Positions 11,291 through 20,304 of a stretch of DNA of 64,000 nt are shown here, in pieces (the stretch's first letter is position 1; every line of letters begins with the position of its first letter). The DNA is from Cryptomeria japonica. Taxonomy: Eukaryota > Streptophyta > Pinopsida > Cupressales > Cupressaceae. A program made the translations under genes and the position numbers. The notes beneath the pieces are model-generated. The model did no database searches, was not told the DNA's origin, and saw nothing but the letters and a program-made list of their open reading frames with translations. The stretch spans positions 910,801,330 through 910,865,329 of the forward strand of contig NC_081409.1 in assembly GCF_030272615.1 (NCBI RefSeq), given 5' to 3'.

Positions 11291-11306
11291 CACGTTGGGT
11301 TCACCA
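11291..11306 (-). promoter_or_regulatory. Gyp-B primer-binding site, tRNA-Trp type
   Basis: The + strand cacgttgggttcacca is 15/16 identical to the 3' end of plant tRNA-Trp as I remember it (one C/T difference). It sits 3 nt from the 5' LTR edge at 11310, the usual place for minus-strand priming. Confidence 0.75.
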
Positions 11307-11309
11307 AAA

Positions 11310-12570
11310 TGTAAAGCGGAAAATCGCGATCGAACCCTAAGCGTTCCCCCCACCACTCCAAGGAGAGAGAAAGGGGGTCACTAGGGTTGACGGTTTTCAC
11401 TTAGGGGAGACTTTACATTCAAAAGAGGGGTTGAAACCCACAAGATCCAATCCCACATAATGCAAGATTGGATTCTAAATGAGTTTCAAGGGTTATGACA
11501 GCAAGGCTACCCTCTTTTGTAAAGAATGTAGATAGAAGGATTAAGCTAGGAATGCATAGAAAGTGAGAAAGATTCACTTATAAACAGAGATAGGAATATG
11601 GGATGAAGCTGCGGACCTGGAATTAGCAGTAAAATTTTGAGACGATGTTGTCTTGCAAATTTGAGTGAAAGTTGATGGGACGATGGCGCCCGGCATGCAC
11701 ACGGTCCTCCGAAAAATCCATGAAATGAAGGGGGATCTGTTCGTCTCTGCACAAGGATTCCAGATCTTCAATTACAGCCGCGTACCTGCAACCTACACAT
11801 AGAAAAGAGAGGACGATTGGGGGGTTAGGGATTAGGGGTTTGCCCTTAGGTCAAACCCCGGTTTTGGAATTAACCAAGAAATGAGAATGTTGTAAATGTA
11901 AATGTTTGTAATGTAATAAAGTACTGATACCTTGTTGTAAGAATGTTTGTATTCTTACATGCGAAGGTGTAAATGTTGTTGTATGTTGTATGTTGTATGT
12001 GGTATGTGATCTCCTCTTCAATGGTTGAATCCTTGTCTTCAATGCAACACTTAGCCTTGAATGGAGACTTAGAATGATCAATTGCTTGAAGGAATGCTTG
12101 AATGTTTGAATATCGTTTCCGCGTCTTGTACACATATGTCCTTTTTCTTTCTTCTACCCTTTTTGAGAGGGGAAATGTAGTTTATATACTTGCCAATTAG
12201 GGTTGAAAGACTGATTTTTCCAACCTTAGGCCGACCTGGGAAGATTATTTTCCAATTTGCAAACATAAAGACCCGAGACCCAAAAGAGACCGGGCCCAAA
12301 ATAGGGCCAGGGACCAGGGTGCTAGGCGCCATGGTCCTGGGGGACCAGGGCGCTGGGCGCCCTAGTCCTGAAGGACCAGGTCGCTAGGCACCATGGTCCC
12401 ACCTCCAGGGACAGCAGGGTGCAAGGAGGATCAGGCCAGGGTGCTGAAAAATTCAGTTTTTGATGTCATGAACAAGTTTCGGGGTCTCCATTCAGGTTCC
12501 GTGTTGCATCGCCATCATGAAGACCCAAATGCAGTCAAAATTACAAGTGTCGCAATTTTAGGACGCTACA
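11310..12570 (-). repeat. Gyp-B 5' LTR
   Basis: The LTR is 1261 bp, starting tgtaaagcgg and ending ggacgctaca. The TATA element (minus strand) lies at 12181-12188 and is intact. It carries three copies of the 31-bp GC-rich repeat (starts 12311, 12342, 12373), one more than the 3' LTR, and fewer TGCTTGAA units. Confidence 0.92.
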
Positions 12571-12967
12571 ATAATATTAAGCATATTATCTCTCTTTGAT
12601 AGAATAGCATGTTAGATCATTTTGATAGCATTCCAATCTTAGATATATCATGTTAGCTTCATCTTAGTATCATTTTCATACTAGTTCAAGCTTCATATCA
12701 ATATCTTGCATCCTATCATCATCTAGTTTCATATCTAAATCATCACTAGGATCTTGGTTGCATTCCATTTAGATCTTAGAATCATTTTAATCTCATTCTT
12801 TAGGTTGTCATCTTAAAGAATCTTAGATCCTTGGAGATAGAGGAGCATGGAATGATATTAAAGAGTTTAGATTCTTTTTAACTTGCTTTGTTTGGATTTC
12901 TAACCTCTAATGCAATGTTTCATGTGTGTGTTTGAATTGTTTTCTCCTCTTGCAGGTTGATACCACA
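12571..12967 (+). repeat. Gyp-A 3' LTR, right segment (starts with Gyp-B TSD)
   Basis: The first five bases (ataat) are the duplicated target of Gyp-B; the LTR proper resumes at 12576. The end is placed at 12967 (...gataccaca), because the following tttttgac resembles the spacing seen after the Gyp-C LTR end and because the summed length then fits the Gyp-C LTR. The exact end is uncertain by some bases. Confidence 0.65.
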
Positions 12968-13150
12968 TTTTTGACATACACTATCCTTATGGAAATACAA
13001 GAGCATATTTACCAGATTATTCTAGAGTACTAGAACACATAAATGGTCTTTCTTGCATATAGAAACATATGTTGTGCTATGCTTACTTCCATATCAATAC
13101 AAGATAAAACTATGCATAAATACTCTTTCCTGCATATAGAAACTAAAGAC
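12968..13150. other. Short Copia-LTR-like scrap right of Gyp-A
   Basis: No gene. 13053-13120 (gcatatagaaacatatgttg...caatacaagata) resembles 14459-14515, which lies in a minus-strand Copia LTR end, so this is probably a fragment of the same LTR family. Confidence 0.4.
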
Positions 13151-14400
13151 ACCTAAATTTGATTAATTTAATTAATTGAATTCAGTTATCCTGATTGTGC
13201 CTTTAATTAAATAATTAGTCATTGTTTAATTAACTAGTGTTCCCTCCTTCTAGCTAATTAATCTTATTAATTATGCTATTGTCCTCCTTTAATTAACTAT
13301 TTGACAATCATAAATCATTTAATTAATTAAATTTGGCCATTTTCTTCTTTTAAATAAATCAAATGCTTAATTTGATTATTTAATTCACTTTTGTCCTTTC
13401 ATCCTAAAATTCTCTCATAGAATTAATTAATTCTATTTCCCTACATGTCTCCTAAATTTGGCCCTTTTCTTCTTTTAAATAAATCAAATGCTTAATTTGA
13501 TTATCTAATCCTTCCTCTAGCCCAACCCACCTAACTAACCAAGGGTTTAGTCAACCCTATCCCTTATCCCTCATCATATGTGTGCATTCCCAAAATATCC
13601 CAAATTTCTTAAAATTTGGGAAATGCCTTTGAATTTGGGGGAACCAAATTCCCTAAAAATTGGGAAAATATCCCAAATATCTTAAACCATGGAAAAATCC
13701 TCATTTTTTGGGGAACCCAATTTCCTAATATTTGGGAAATATCCTGAATATCCTTACTCATGGAAATATCCTCATTTTGGGGTAAATCAAATTTTCTAAA
13801 ATTTGGGAAAATATCTCAAATATCCTAAACTAGGGGAATATCTCTATCTTGGAATCTCTTTTGGAATAGAACCTTCCTATTTGGGTGTCTCATTCCCAAA
13901 TAGGCATGTTTCCTCAAGGACACATGTCATTCCTTCTAATGACACATGTCCTTCTTAAGGACACATTCCATTGCTTCTAATGACACATGTCCTTCTTAAG
14001 GACACATGTCATTTGCATCCATGACACATACCCTTCTCAGGGACACGTGTCTCCCTCTCATACCTCTTCATCTCTCATTTTATCTATTTAAACCCCCTAT
14101 TTTCTTTCATTTTTCATCTAGTTTCATTTTCATACTCTCATAATGTAGAATTGTTCATCCACTTCCATTTTCATAACCTCATAATGCAGATATATTTACT
14201 CATCTTCTACTCATCCATATCCATTAAGCATCTCACATCCATCTTGCAGCAAAATTGAGTATCTATCATTCAAAAAGAACACATCAAGTTAGGGGACTAT
14301 CAGATTGAAGGATAATCTAGAGCTTGCAATTTAATTGCTTCTATTTTCTTTATCTAGTTTTCTTCCTTCTTAACATCCTAATCTTGAGTGTGGTTGAAAT
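13151..14400 (+). repeat. Degenerate LTR-like block, probably Gypsy
   Basis: The start (ctaaagacacctaaatttg) resembles the Gyp-A LTR start TGTAGACACCTAAA with a decayed terminus. AT-rich Gyp-A-like sequence follows, then a TATA-like tctatttaaacccc near 14083. It contains an imperfect repeat of about 100 bp at 13590-13850 (aatttgggaaa/atatcctcattttgggg) and a block of acacatgtcc/aaggacaca inverted repeats at 13915-14050. No PPT or PBS is seen beside it, so it may be a solo LTR. Confidence 0.45.
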
Positions 14401-14585
14401 ATGTGTTTGTTGATTATTTAGTTCATCTTTTTAGTCTCTTTAGTTTACATTCACAATTTTTTTCATACAAAAACATTTGTTGTACTATTCTCACTCTTAT
14501 ATAAATACAAGATAGGTTGATGTCAATGACTAAACAAGATAGGGTTGACATCAATGACAACAAGACACAATTCAAGTTTCCAACA
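14401..14585 (-). repeat. Copia 3' LTR end (minus strand)
   Basis: On the minus strand a PPT (gaaaaagggggagaa) is followed at 14585 by TGTTGGAAAC, then gtcattgatgtcaacc, a typical plant Copia LTR start. The left limit is not clear. Confidence 0.6.
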
Positions 14586-15530
14586 TTCTCCCCCTTTTTC
14601 ATTAATGGAAACACATATGTACCACAAACATAAATTGTATATCTCTCGCCCTTTGATATCAAGGACAAAGGGTACTATACTAAATCTTCTCCCACTTTGA
14701 CATCAAGGACAACAAACACAACTCTAAATAGTTCTTTCTATTAACTAAAATTATCTCTCCTAATGAGTACAAAACAACTAAAATGTAGCAAGACATGACA
14801 TAACTCCCCCCAATAGGGATATCCAAAAAATCTCATCCTTATTAGCTCCCTTGGGAGCAAAATTATACCAATCCAAAAAATAAAAGCAGACCTAGAAGGG
14901 CCCCCCTTGGATAGATGCACTTTCCCATTCTATCATCAAGATTTCTAAACATTATCTTTAGTCTTTTCTTCCTCTGTCATACTTTAATTGAATTTTGGAT
15001 TGGCTCCAGCCTAGCATCTTAGGAGCCCAAATAACCTCTCCATGAACAATTCTCTGTAGACTTTCAAAAGCTCACAAATGAAGAACACAAGAATCTCTTC
15101 CATGCTAAAAACAACTTTAGCAACAAACTATAAGAGGGGTTGTAAGATTTTCATTTTGCTCTCCCCCTAAAACAATTCATATTGTCTAGTTATTGGAAGA
15201 ATAATTAGCTTCACCAAAGGGTGCGGATCCATCCTTACCTTTTTCTTTCATTGTTGATTCCTTCACCCACATATTTTGCATCTTCTACTTTTATATATTG
15301 ATATCAATCTTCTTTACCAAACCATTCTTTCCTCTTCTTTGTCTATAGAATTCGACAATGTGTCCAAGTTTGTTACAGTTGTAACTATAGGGGAGGATAT
15401 TTTCCCCCTTCAAGATGATGAATCTTAGAAGGCAAATTAGTTTGTCTCTATCTCTTTGAACTAGCGCTAAGATGAGCCAAGGGATAACAAATAACTAAAC
15501 TAACTAAAGCACTAAATTATAATGCATGAA
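14586..15530 (-). pseudogene. Internally deleted Copia element: gag zinc-knuckle remnant
   Basis: To the right of the PPT the minus strand shows several cattaatgaaaaaggggg/tcaaagtggg-type sequences. At about 15350-15398 there is a decayed CCHC knuckle, SYNCNKLGHIVEFY, in which the first and last Cys are Ser and Tyr. A Gag motif lying within 1 kb of the PPT means protease, integrase, RT and RNase H are missing, so this is a deletion derivative. The rest of the interval is unreadable as protein. Confidence 0.5.
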
Positions 15531-15744
15531 CAATAAATATACAAAAACTAAATTTATAGAATTATACAATATCAAACACAGATTATACCTTCCAATTAGG
15601 GAGCTCTCGAGTTTCGAACACCAGTGCAACATGCACTATCATCCGTATGGCTCATGGACAGAGAGAGTCCCTGAAACAGGCCTGCTTGTGGTTCCCTGCA
15701 TGCAGAATCTATTTGTCACCTGCACACACTAGAATGGGGAATAT

Positions 15745-16573
15745 TGTTGGGGGTGTATAGGGGCCTACCTTAGTCATACCCCTATTTGGGTGTTTCCATA
15801 GCCACAGACAGCCAGATAGATAGATTGGAAAGATAATTTTGAAAATTGGTAAATTGGAAAATTGGAAAGATGCAAATAGAAACTATGCTATGCTTAGTGG
15901 AAGAAAACCCCTATTGCTTGCATTAAATATTGGAAATATTAGAAATGTGGGAAATATTGAATGCACCTAGATAATAGATGCAATCAATAATGAAAAGGAC
16001 TCATTACATTTAATGAAAAATGGATAAAAGAGAAGATGAGCCGTGAAGCCAAACCCCTCTTTGATGAAGATACGAGCGTGACGAAGCCCGCGATAGCGTT
16101 TGTTGGTAAGAGCCACCACAAGATGGTTGTAGCTCGATATTGGTAGAGTTTGTGTCCAAGAGAATGAAGAGAGCAATATGATATCAAGAGTGCAATAAAA
16201 GCCAAGGGCCAAGAACCCAAGATGGGAACCCTTCAAAATGAGCTAGGAAGGGTTCTTAAACCCAAAAGAGGCATGGAGAGCCGTTATGGCAAAACCCAAG
16301 CCAAGGGACACGTGTTGGCCATCGTCTAGTTCTCTGCTAGATTCAAGATTCCACTAACTTTTTGGGATGTTAGTGCAGTGCGTGGACGTCCCCGCGTCAC
16401 ACTGTCGTCCATCCAAAAATAGGCCCAAAGGGGGTTTCAAGGCATTTCAAGGCACTTTGTCTTTCGAGTCCAAGATGCCACAATAATATAATTTTGATCA
16501 TAGATTCATCATAAATGCACTAGCGCCATGCGTAAGTGTCATAAATGCACTAGGCGCAATTTAGGACACTACA
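15745..16573 (-). repeat. Gyp-D 3' LTR
   Basis: 829 bp between tgttgggggt and ...aggacactaca. On the minus strand it starts TGTAGTGTCCTAAA and contains TATGACACTT, both shared with the Gyp-B LTR start (TGTAGCGTCCTAAA...TATGACACTT). The right edge abuts a PPT. The left edge is chosen as the first TG in a suitable place, with no target duplication to confirm it. 15531-15744, to its left, holds nothing I recognise. Confidence 0.65.
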
Positions 16574-16627
16574 TTTTGCCCCCACTTTAGTGGACTGATC
16601 GGCTCTACAGATCAGTCGCACTAAAGT
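16574..16627 (-). promoter_or_regulatory. Gyp-D PPT with abutting 44-bp hairpin
   Basis: On the minus strand, ctaaagtgggggcaaaa runs into the LTR. ACTTTAGTG (16584-16592) pairs with CACTAAAGT (16619-16627), and inside it ACTGATC (16594-16600) pairs with GATCAGT (16610-16616). Span and position match the Gyp-B hairpin, but the inner stem sequence is different. Confidence 0.8.
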
Positions 16628-17601
16628 AGTTTGGAAAGATATGTTCATTAAGCCCATGCAGTGCAATAAATGCAATAGATGCAATAAATACTTAGCCAAA
16701 ACGGATATTGTAGCAACCAGAGAGGTTGAGTCAATGATCACGAGTGATGCCCCCAAGTATCCACGAGAAAACCCAATATATGATGTGACGAATTCCATAC
16801 TGCAAAACTAGAAAAGTTGTCAGCACGAAAAAACAAAGGAAGCTATTTTGGCGAGAAGAATGCTTAAGATACATTAGTATGGATAGAAGGAAAAAATCGG
16901 ATAAAGTTGACTATATGCCCCCTCATGTTTTGCCCCAAGAAGGTGGCAAAAAGAGGAAGGAAAACGAGCCAAAATTGTCTAAAAATGGGCAAAAGCCATT
17001 TCAGGCGAAAACTAGGCTATATACTCGAAAGTGGGCCCCAAAAAGGGTCATTTTCACAATTCACTATAGGCATTCGAGAAGATATTTGCATAGAGTCTGA
17101 GTGAAAATTCCACATAGATGAGAGCACGGAGTGAGTGGGATCGAGGAGTTGTGGACCAAAGTCAAGCAGGGCGATGAGCCTAACCAGTTATGGCTCGAAA
17201 CACACTTCGTGTTGTTTTTGTAATTCATTTTAGATTATTTTAGCTCAGATGACTGCGCAGGTATCCATGGGACGCACTATCGTCTGGGATGTGCACCGTC
17301 ATCTCTGATGGGTGTCCTCACCTGGACGCACGTTGTCATCCTAATAGGGTGCTTCGGTCCAGAAGACACGATGCCATCTTCTGGGCACGTAGGCGTTGAT
17401 GAAAAAAGTTGGATTGGAATTCATTAACAATTGTTTGTGTGTAGACATCACCTGAGATGCGAGAGCATACACTGGGGCACTTGTTTTAGATGTTGCGTAG
17501 TCGGGTAGAGGAGTTGTTAGTGGTCGATAGGAGACTTCTCTATAGAGTAGGTCGGTGGTAGACATTCACCTTGCTCGAATTTTAGTTTAATTCCCCAATG
17601 C
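16628..17601 (-). other. Gyp-D noncoding 3' region
   Basis: No supportable ORF. 17250-17380 contains loosely repeated ggacgcac / gtgcaccgtcatc / gacacgatgccatc blocks, and a similar phrase (gtggacgtcc...ctgtcgtccatcc) lies in the LTR. This is a possible counterpart of the motif cluster seen in Gyp-C. Confidence 0.45.
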
Positions 17602-18900
17602 TACAGGTGTTGATGGAGAGGTGGGATATAGACACCATGTCCTTCTAGCTGCCCGCAAGAGATATGACCAAAACATTGATCGATGTTTATCGCATTTTAC
17701 AGCTTCCTATCTAGGGGGAGCGGGTGTCCCCAACAATCCCATTTGCAATGGAGTTAGGCAGACAACAAGAGTGGACTCTGGGGTGGAGGATAGATGCCAT
17801 AGGACATGTATACTTACAAGTGTTGGGCCAAGGATGAGTTTCGATTCCCCTGGTAGGCACATCATGATTGCAACCATCGCACGATGGGTATTGACAAATG
17901 GTCGTGGTTCAGAGATGGCTGTAGGTTTCATCCCCTTGATCCAGGAGATGGAGGAGAGGCAGACAGTGTACGCGTGGGATTGCAGCATGTTCTCTCATCT
18001 ATACTACAAGCTCTCTCGGTATGTACACCATGAGTACCAGAGCTTGATAGCATGCACCCTTCTATAGGTCTGGGCATTTGAGTACATCACTTGCACGCAA
18101 CCAATTGGATTCTCGGTGCCTATGCCCTTGGACATGCCACAGGCACATGCGTATCTATTACAACATGAAGGATGCGGACTGGAGACCTTACCTACTAGAG
18201 TATAACCATCAATCAGCTGGGGATTAGAGATGTGGTTTGGCAGTCTTACTGAGACATGGGGGTCTGGACCACAAACCGTACAGCTCTCATGGATGTAGAG
18301 GGATTATTTCTTACTCAATCGCCAGGACCATGTGGTGATGTCATACTACTAGCAGAAATGCATGCGATAGTTTGGACAAGTACAGACAATCCCACCTATC
18401 GTACCTGCCTATGCACAATTAGCCAGGAGTGCGCTATGACTGTAGGACCTACCCTGTCCCACCCTAAGAGATGTACTAGACAATCCACAAGGGAGTGACA
18501 ATGACGACATCGATCCATAGCTTGATATAGATGATGTTGGAGTCACTCCACATTTTGTAGGTTGGTGGAGAAGAGTAGGTCCAACATCGATCTTCCCACC
18601 AGATGCAGAGGGAGGAGATGTTAGAGCTCTAGGAGGTGACAATGATGATCAGGCCTCCTCGAGCGATGAGGGTGGGAGACCGAAATGGAGATGGCTGACA
18701 AGGATCCTGAGTCCATATAGACTTGTACGGACCACTAGGGTTGTTCCACCATCACTAGTTGTATCACCATCGGCTCCATAGATGTGACCAACAATAGTAG
18801 TAGCGACCGTGGAGGGATCCTCCAACAGGGTGCTTCCGTGAGATCCAAATTGGCAGAGGGGTGATCCTGGTATGCACTTGTGATTTCAGTTTATATAATT
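17602..18900 (+). pseudogene. Plant mobile domain (PMD) ORF, N-terminal part, antisense in Gyp-D
   Basis: Frame starting at 17602 reads LQVLMERWDIDTMSF-stop-LPARDM...DVYRILQLPI, which matches the PMD signature ERW...TFHLP.GE...D....LGLPI and aligns with the same part of the PMD frame of Gyp-C (VERWHSDMNTFHLAIGE). After a frameshift, 17930-18100 gives YAWDCSMFSHLYYKLSR, then VWAFEYI, and about 18170 gives DWRPYLLEYN, all in PMD order. Several stops and frameshifts make it a pseudogene. PMD proteins are plant-specific; host relatives act in silencing, and many copies ride on transposons. It is transcribed, if at all, opposite to Gyp-D. Confidence 0.7.
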
Positions 18901-20304
18901 TAGTTTTTTCTTTGCATATCTATAGATGTAGAGATTTTTGGATATGATGGATACTAGTGTGAAATGTTTTGTGCTTGCAAAGGGTGTAGCTGAGTGGTTG
19001 AACTTCATCCACCAAGCACTTGCAGAGGTCATCCTAGATGTGCAAACCCGGGGTCCTGTGTTGGACACCTACTGACTCATCCAATCAACAAGGAGACGTG
19101 CAATTGTTTGAGCCTATAGCATGGCTATGAAAATTATATGAGGAAGGTCGAGTGAAGTTGGTGCAGGAAGTAGCATAGCTAGCCACTGTGACGGGATAGT
19201 AGGATCGGGCATGTTCTCAGTATTTTGGATGGTGCTGAAATATTCCTGATATCCCTAAAGTTTTTCCACAATTTTTTGAGATCATTCCTTGTTTGCAAGT
19301 CATTGGTTTTTAAGGGTTTTGGGTTTAATAATTTCAAGAACATTTGATAAAAAAACCTTCATGTATTTTTGTCTCTTTAGAAAATCTTTTTGTTCGTTAC
19401 CTTTTTCTCCACTTAACCGGAAGGATAATTCCATCGTTAAAAATGGGCCATTTGAGTTTTAAGTCTAGGTGGGTTTCGTCTTTTAAGTTGGATCGTTTTA
19501 ATTTTCGCTAAGTCTTAAGTATGATTTTTTAACGTATGCATCAGGTTCTTAAAAGTTGAGCAGGTCTGATTTGATCCAACAACAGTCATGATACCACAAA
19601 GGGAAGTTGTGCATTGAATACCCATCACGACTTAGTGACAAGCTGCTAGTGGCGAGGTCGGCCAGAGATCCAATGGTGGCGGTTAAGTGGTGGCAGTTAA
19701 ACGATGGAGGGATCTTAAAGTTTGAGCGGTAAGGATTTGATCCTACAGTTGTCACTAGACCACGATTGGAAGATGCAAGTCCTTTTATCCTTCGCAGATT
19801 AGCAACTAATGGGTGTGCTTGGCCAGTGTGAGCGGCTAAGGTGTTTTAAACTGTTGTCATATTCAAGAGAAATCAACGGTGATTGTGAGACCATGATGGG
19901 AAGATGCAAGTCCTTTTACCCATCACGACTCAGTGACAAAAAGAAAGTGGATGAAGTTCTGAAATTGTAAAAAAGGTTGTTTCAGTAAAAGTTGAAGTAG
20001 GATAAATCCTAGATTTTTTAAATGGCCATGATGGGAATTCAAAGGAAAAATAGATTATCAGGAAACGGCTATCTGCGATGATTTTCTAGAGCAATTGGTT
20101 CAGTCCATAAATAGTTCTACCAAACTAAAGGAACGTGTGCCCAAGTCTTCTCGCCTACAAATTGGTGATGGTTTGTTTGACAAAGGATGTTAGTTAAGGA
20201 ATCATTAGATAGACATGTCTAGTTTAGGTCTATTAAAGGTAGGGTTTAGGTAGCAAAATGCACCTGCTCCTACAAATATCCTATGGGAATTAGATGTCGG
20301 GAAA
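18901..20304. other. Unassigned sequence between PMD fragment and ORF-U
   Basis: No domain is recognised. 19600-19935 contains a partly repeated phrase (cacgattggaagatgcaagtccttttatcc / catgatgggaagatgcaagtccttttaccc). This is probably the left part of whatever inserted into, or rearranged with, the PMD frame. Confidence 0.4.

Larger units (their letters stand above)
4698..12570 (-). mobile_element. Gyp-B: complete non-autonomous Ty3/Gypsy element (gag-protease only)
   Basis: The element is 7,873 bp, bounded by direct LTRs of 1255 and 1261 bp and a 5-bp duplication (ataat). Read on the minus strand the order is 5' LTR, PBS, about 1.2-kb leader, one long gag-protease-extension frame, noncoding tail, PPT, 3' LTR. 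No RT, RNase H or integrase motif is present in any frame, so it could only have moved with enzymes supplied in trans. The LTRs differ by a few percent, mostly transitions. It interrupts the 3' LTR of Gyp-A. This structure matches the class of non-autonomous plant elements that keep gag but lose pol. Confidence 0.92.

Noticed and set aside
15967-16236. 89-codon minus-strand ORF with hydrophobic stretches
   Set aside because: It lies wholly within the Gyp-D LTR, overlaps another ORF in a second frame and has no recognisable features.
17621-18067. 148-codon ORF as an independent gene
   Set aside because: Its first half is out of frame with the PMD motifs readable from 17602; only its last third coincides with PMD sequence. 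It is a by-product of frameshifts.
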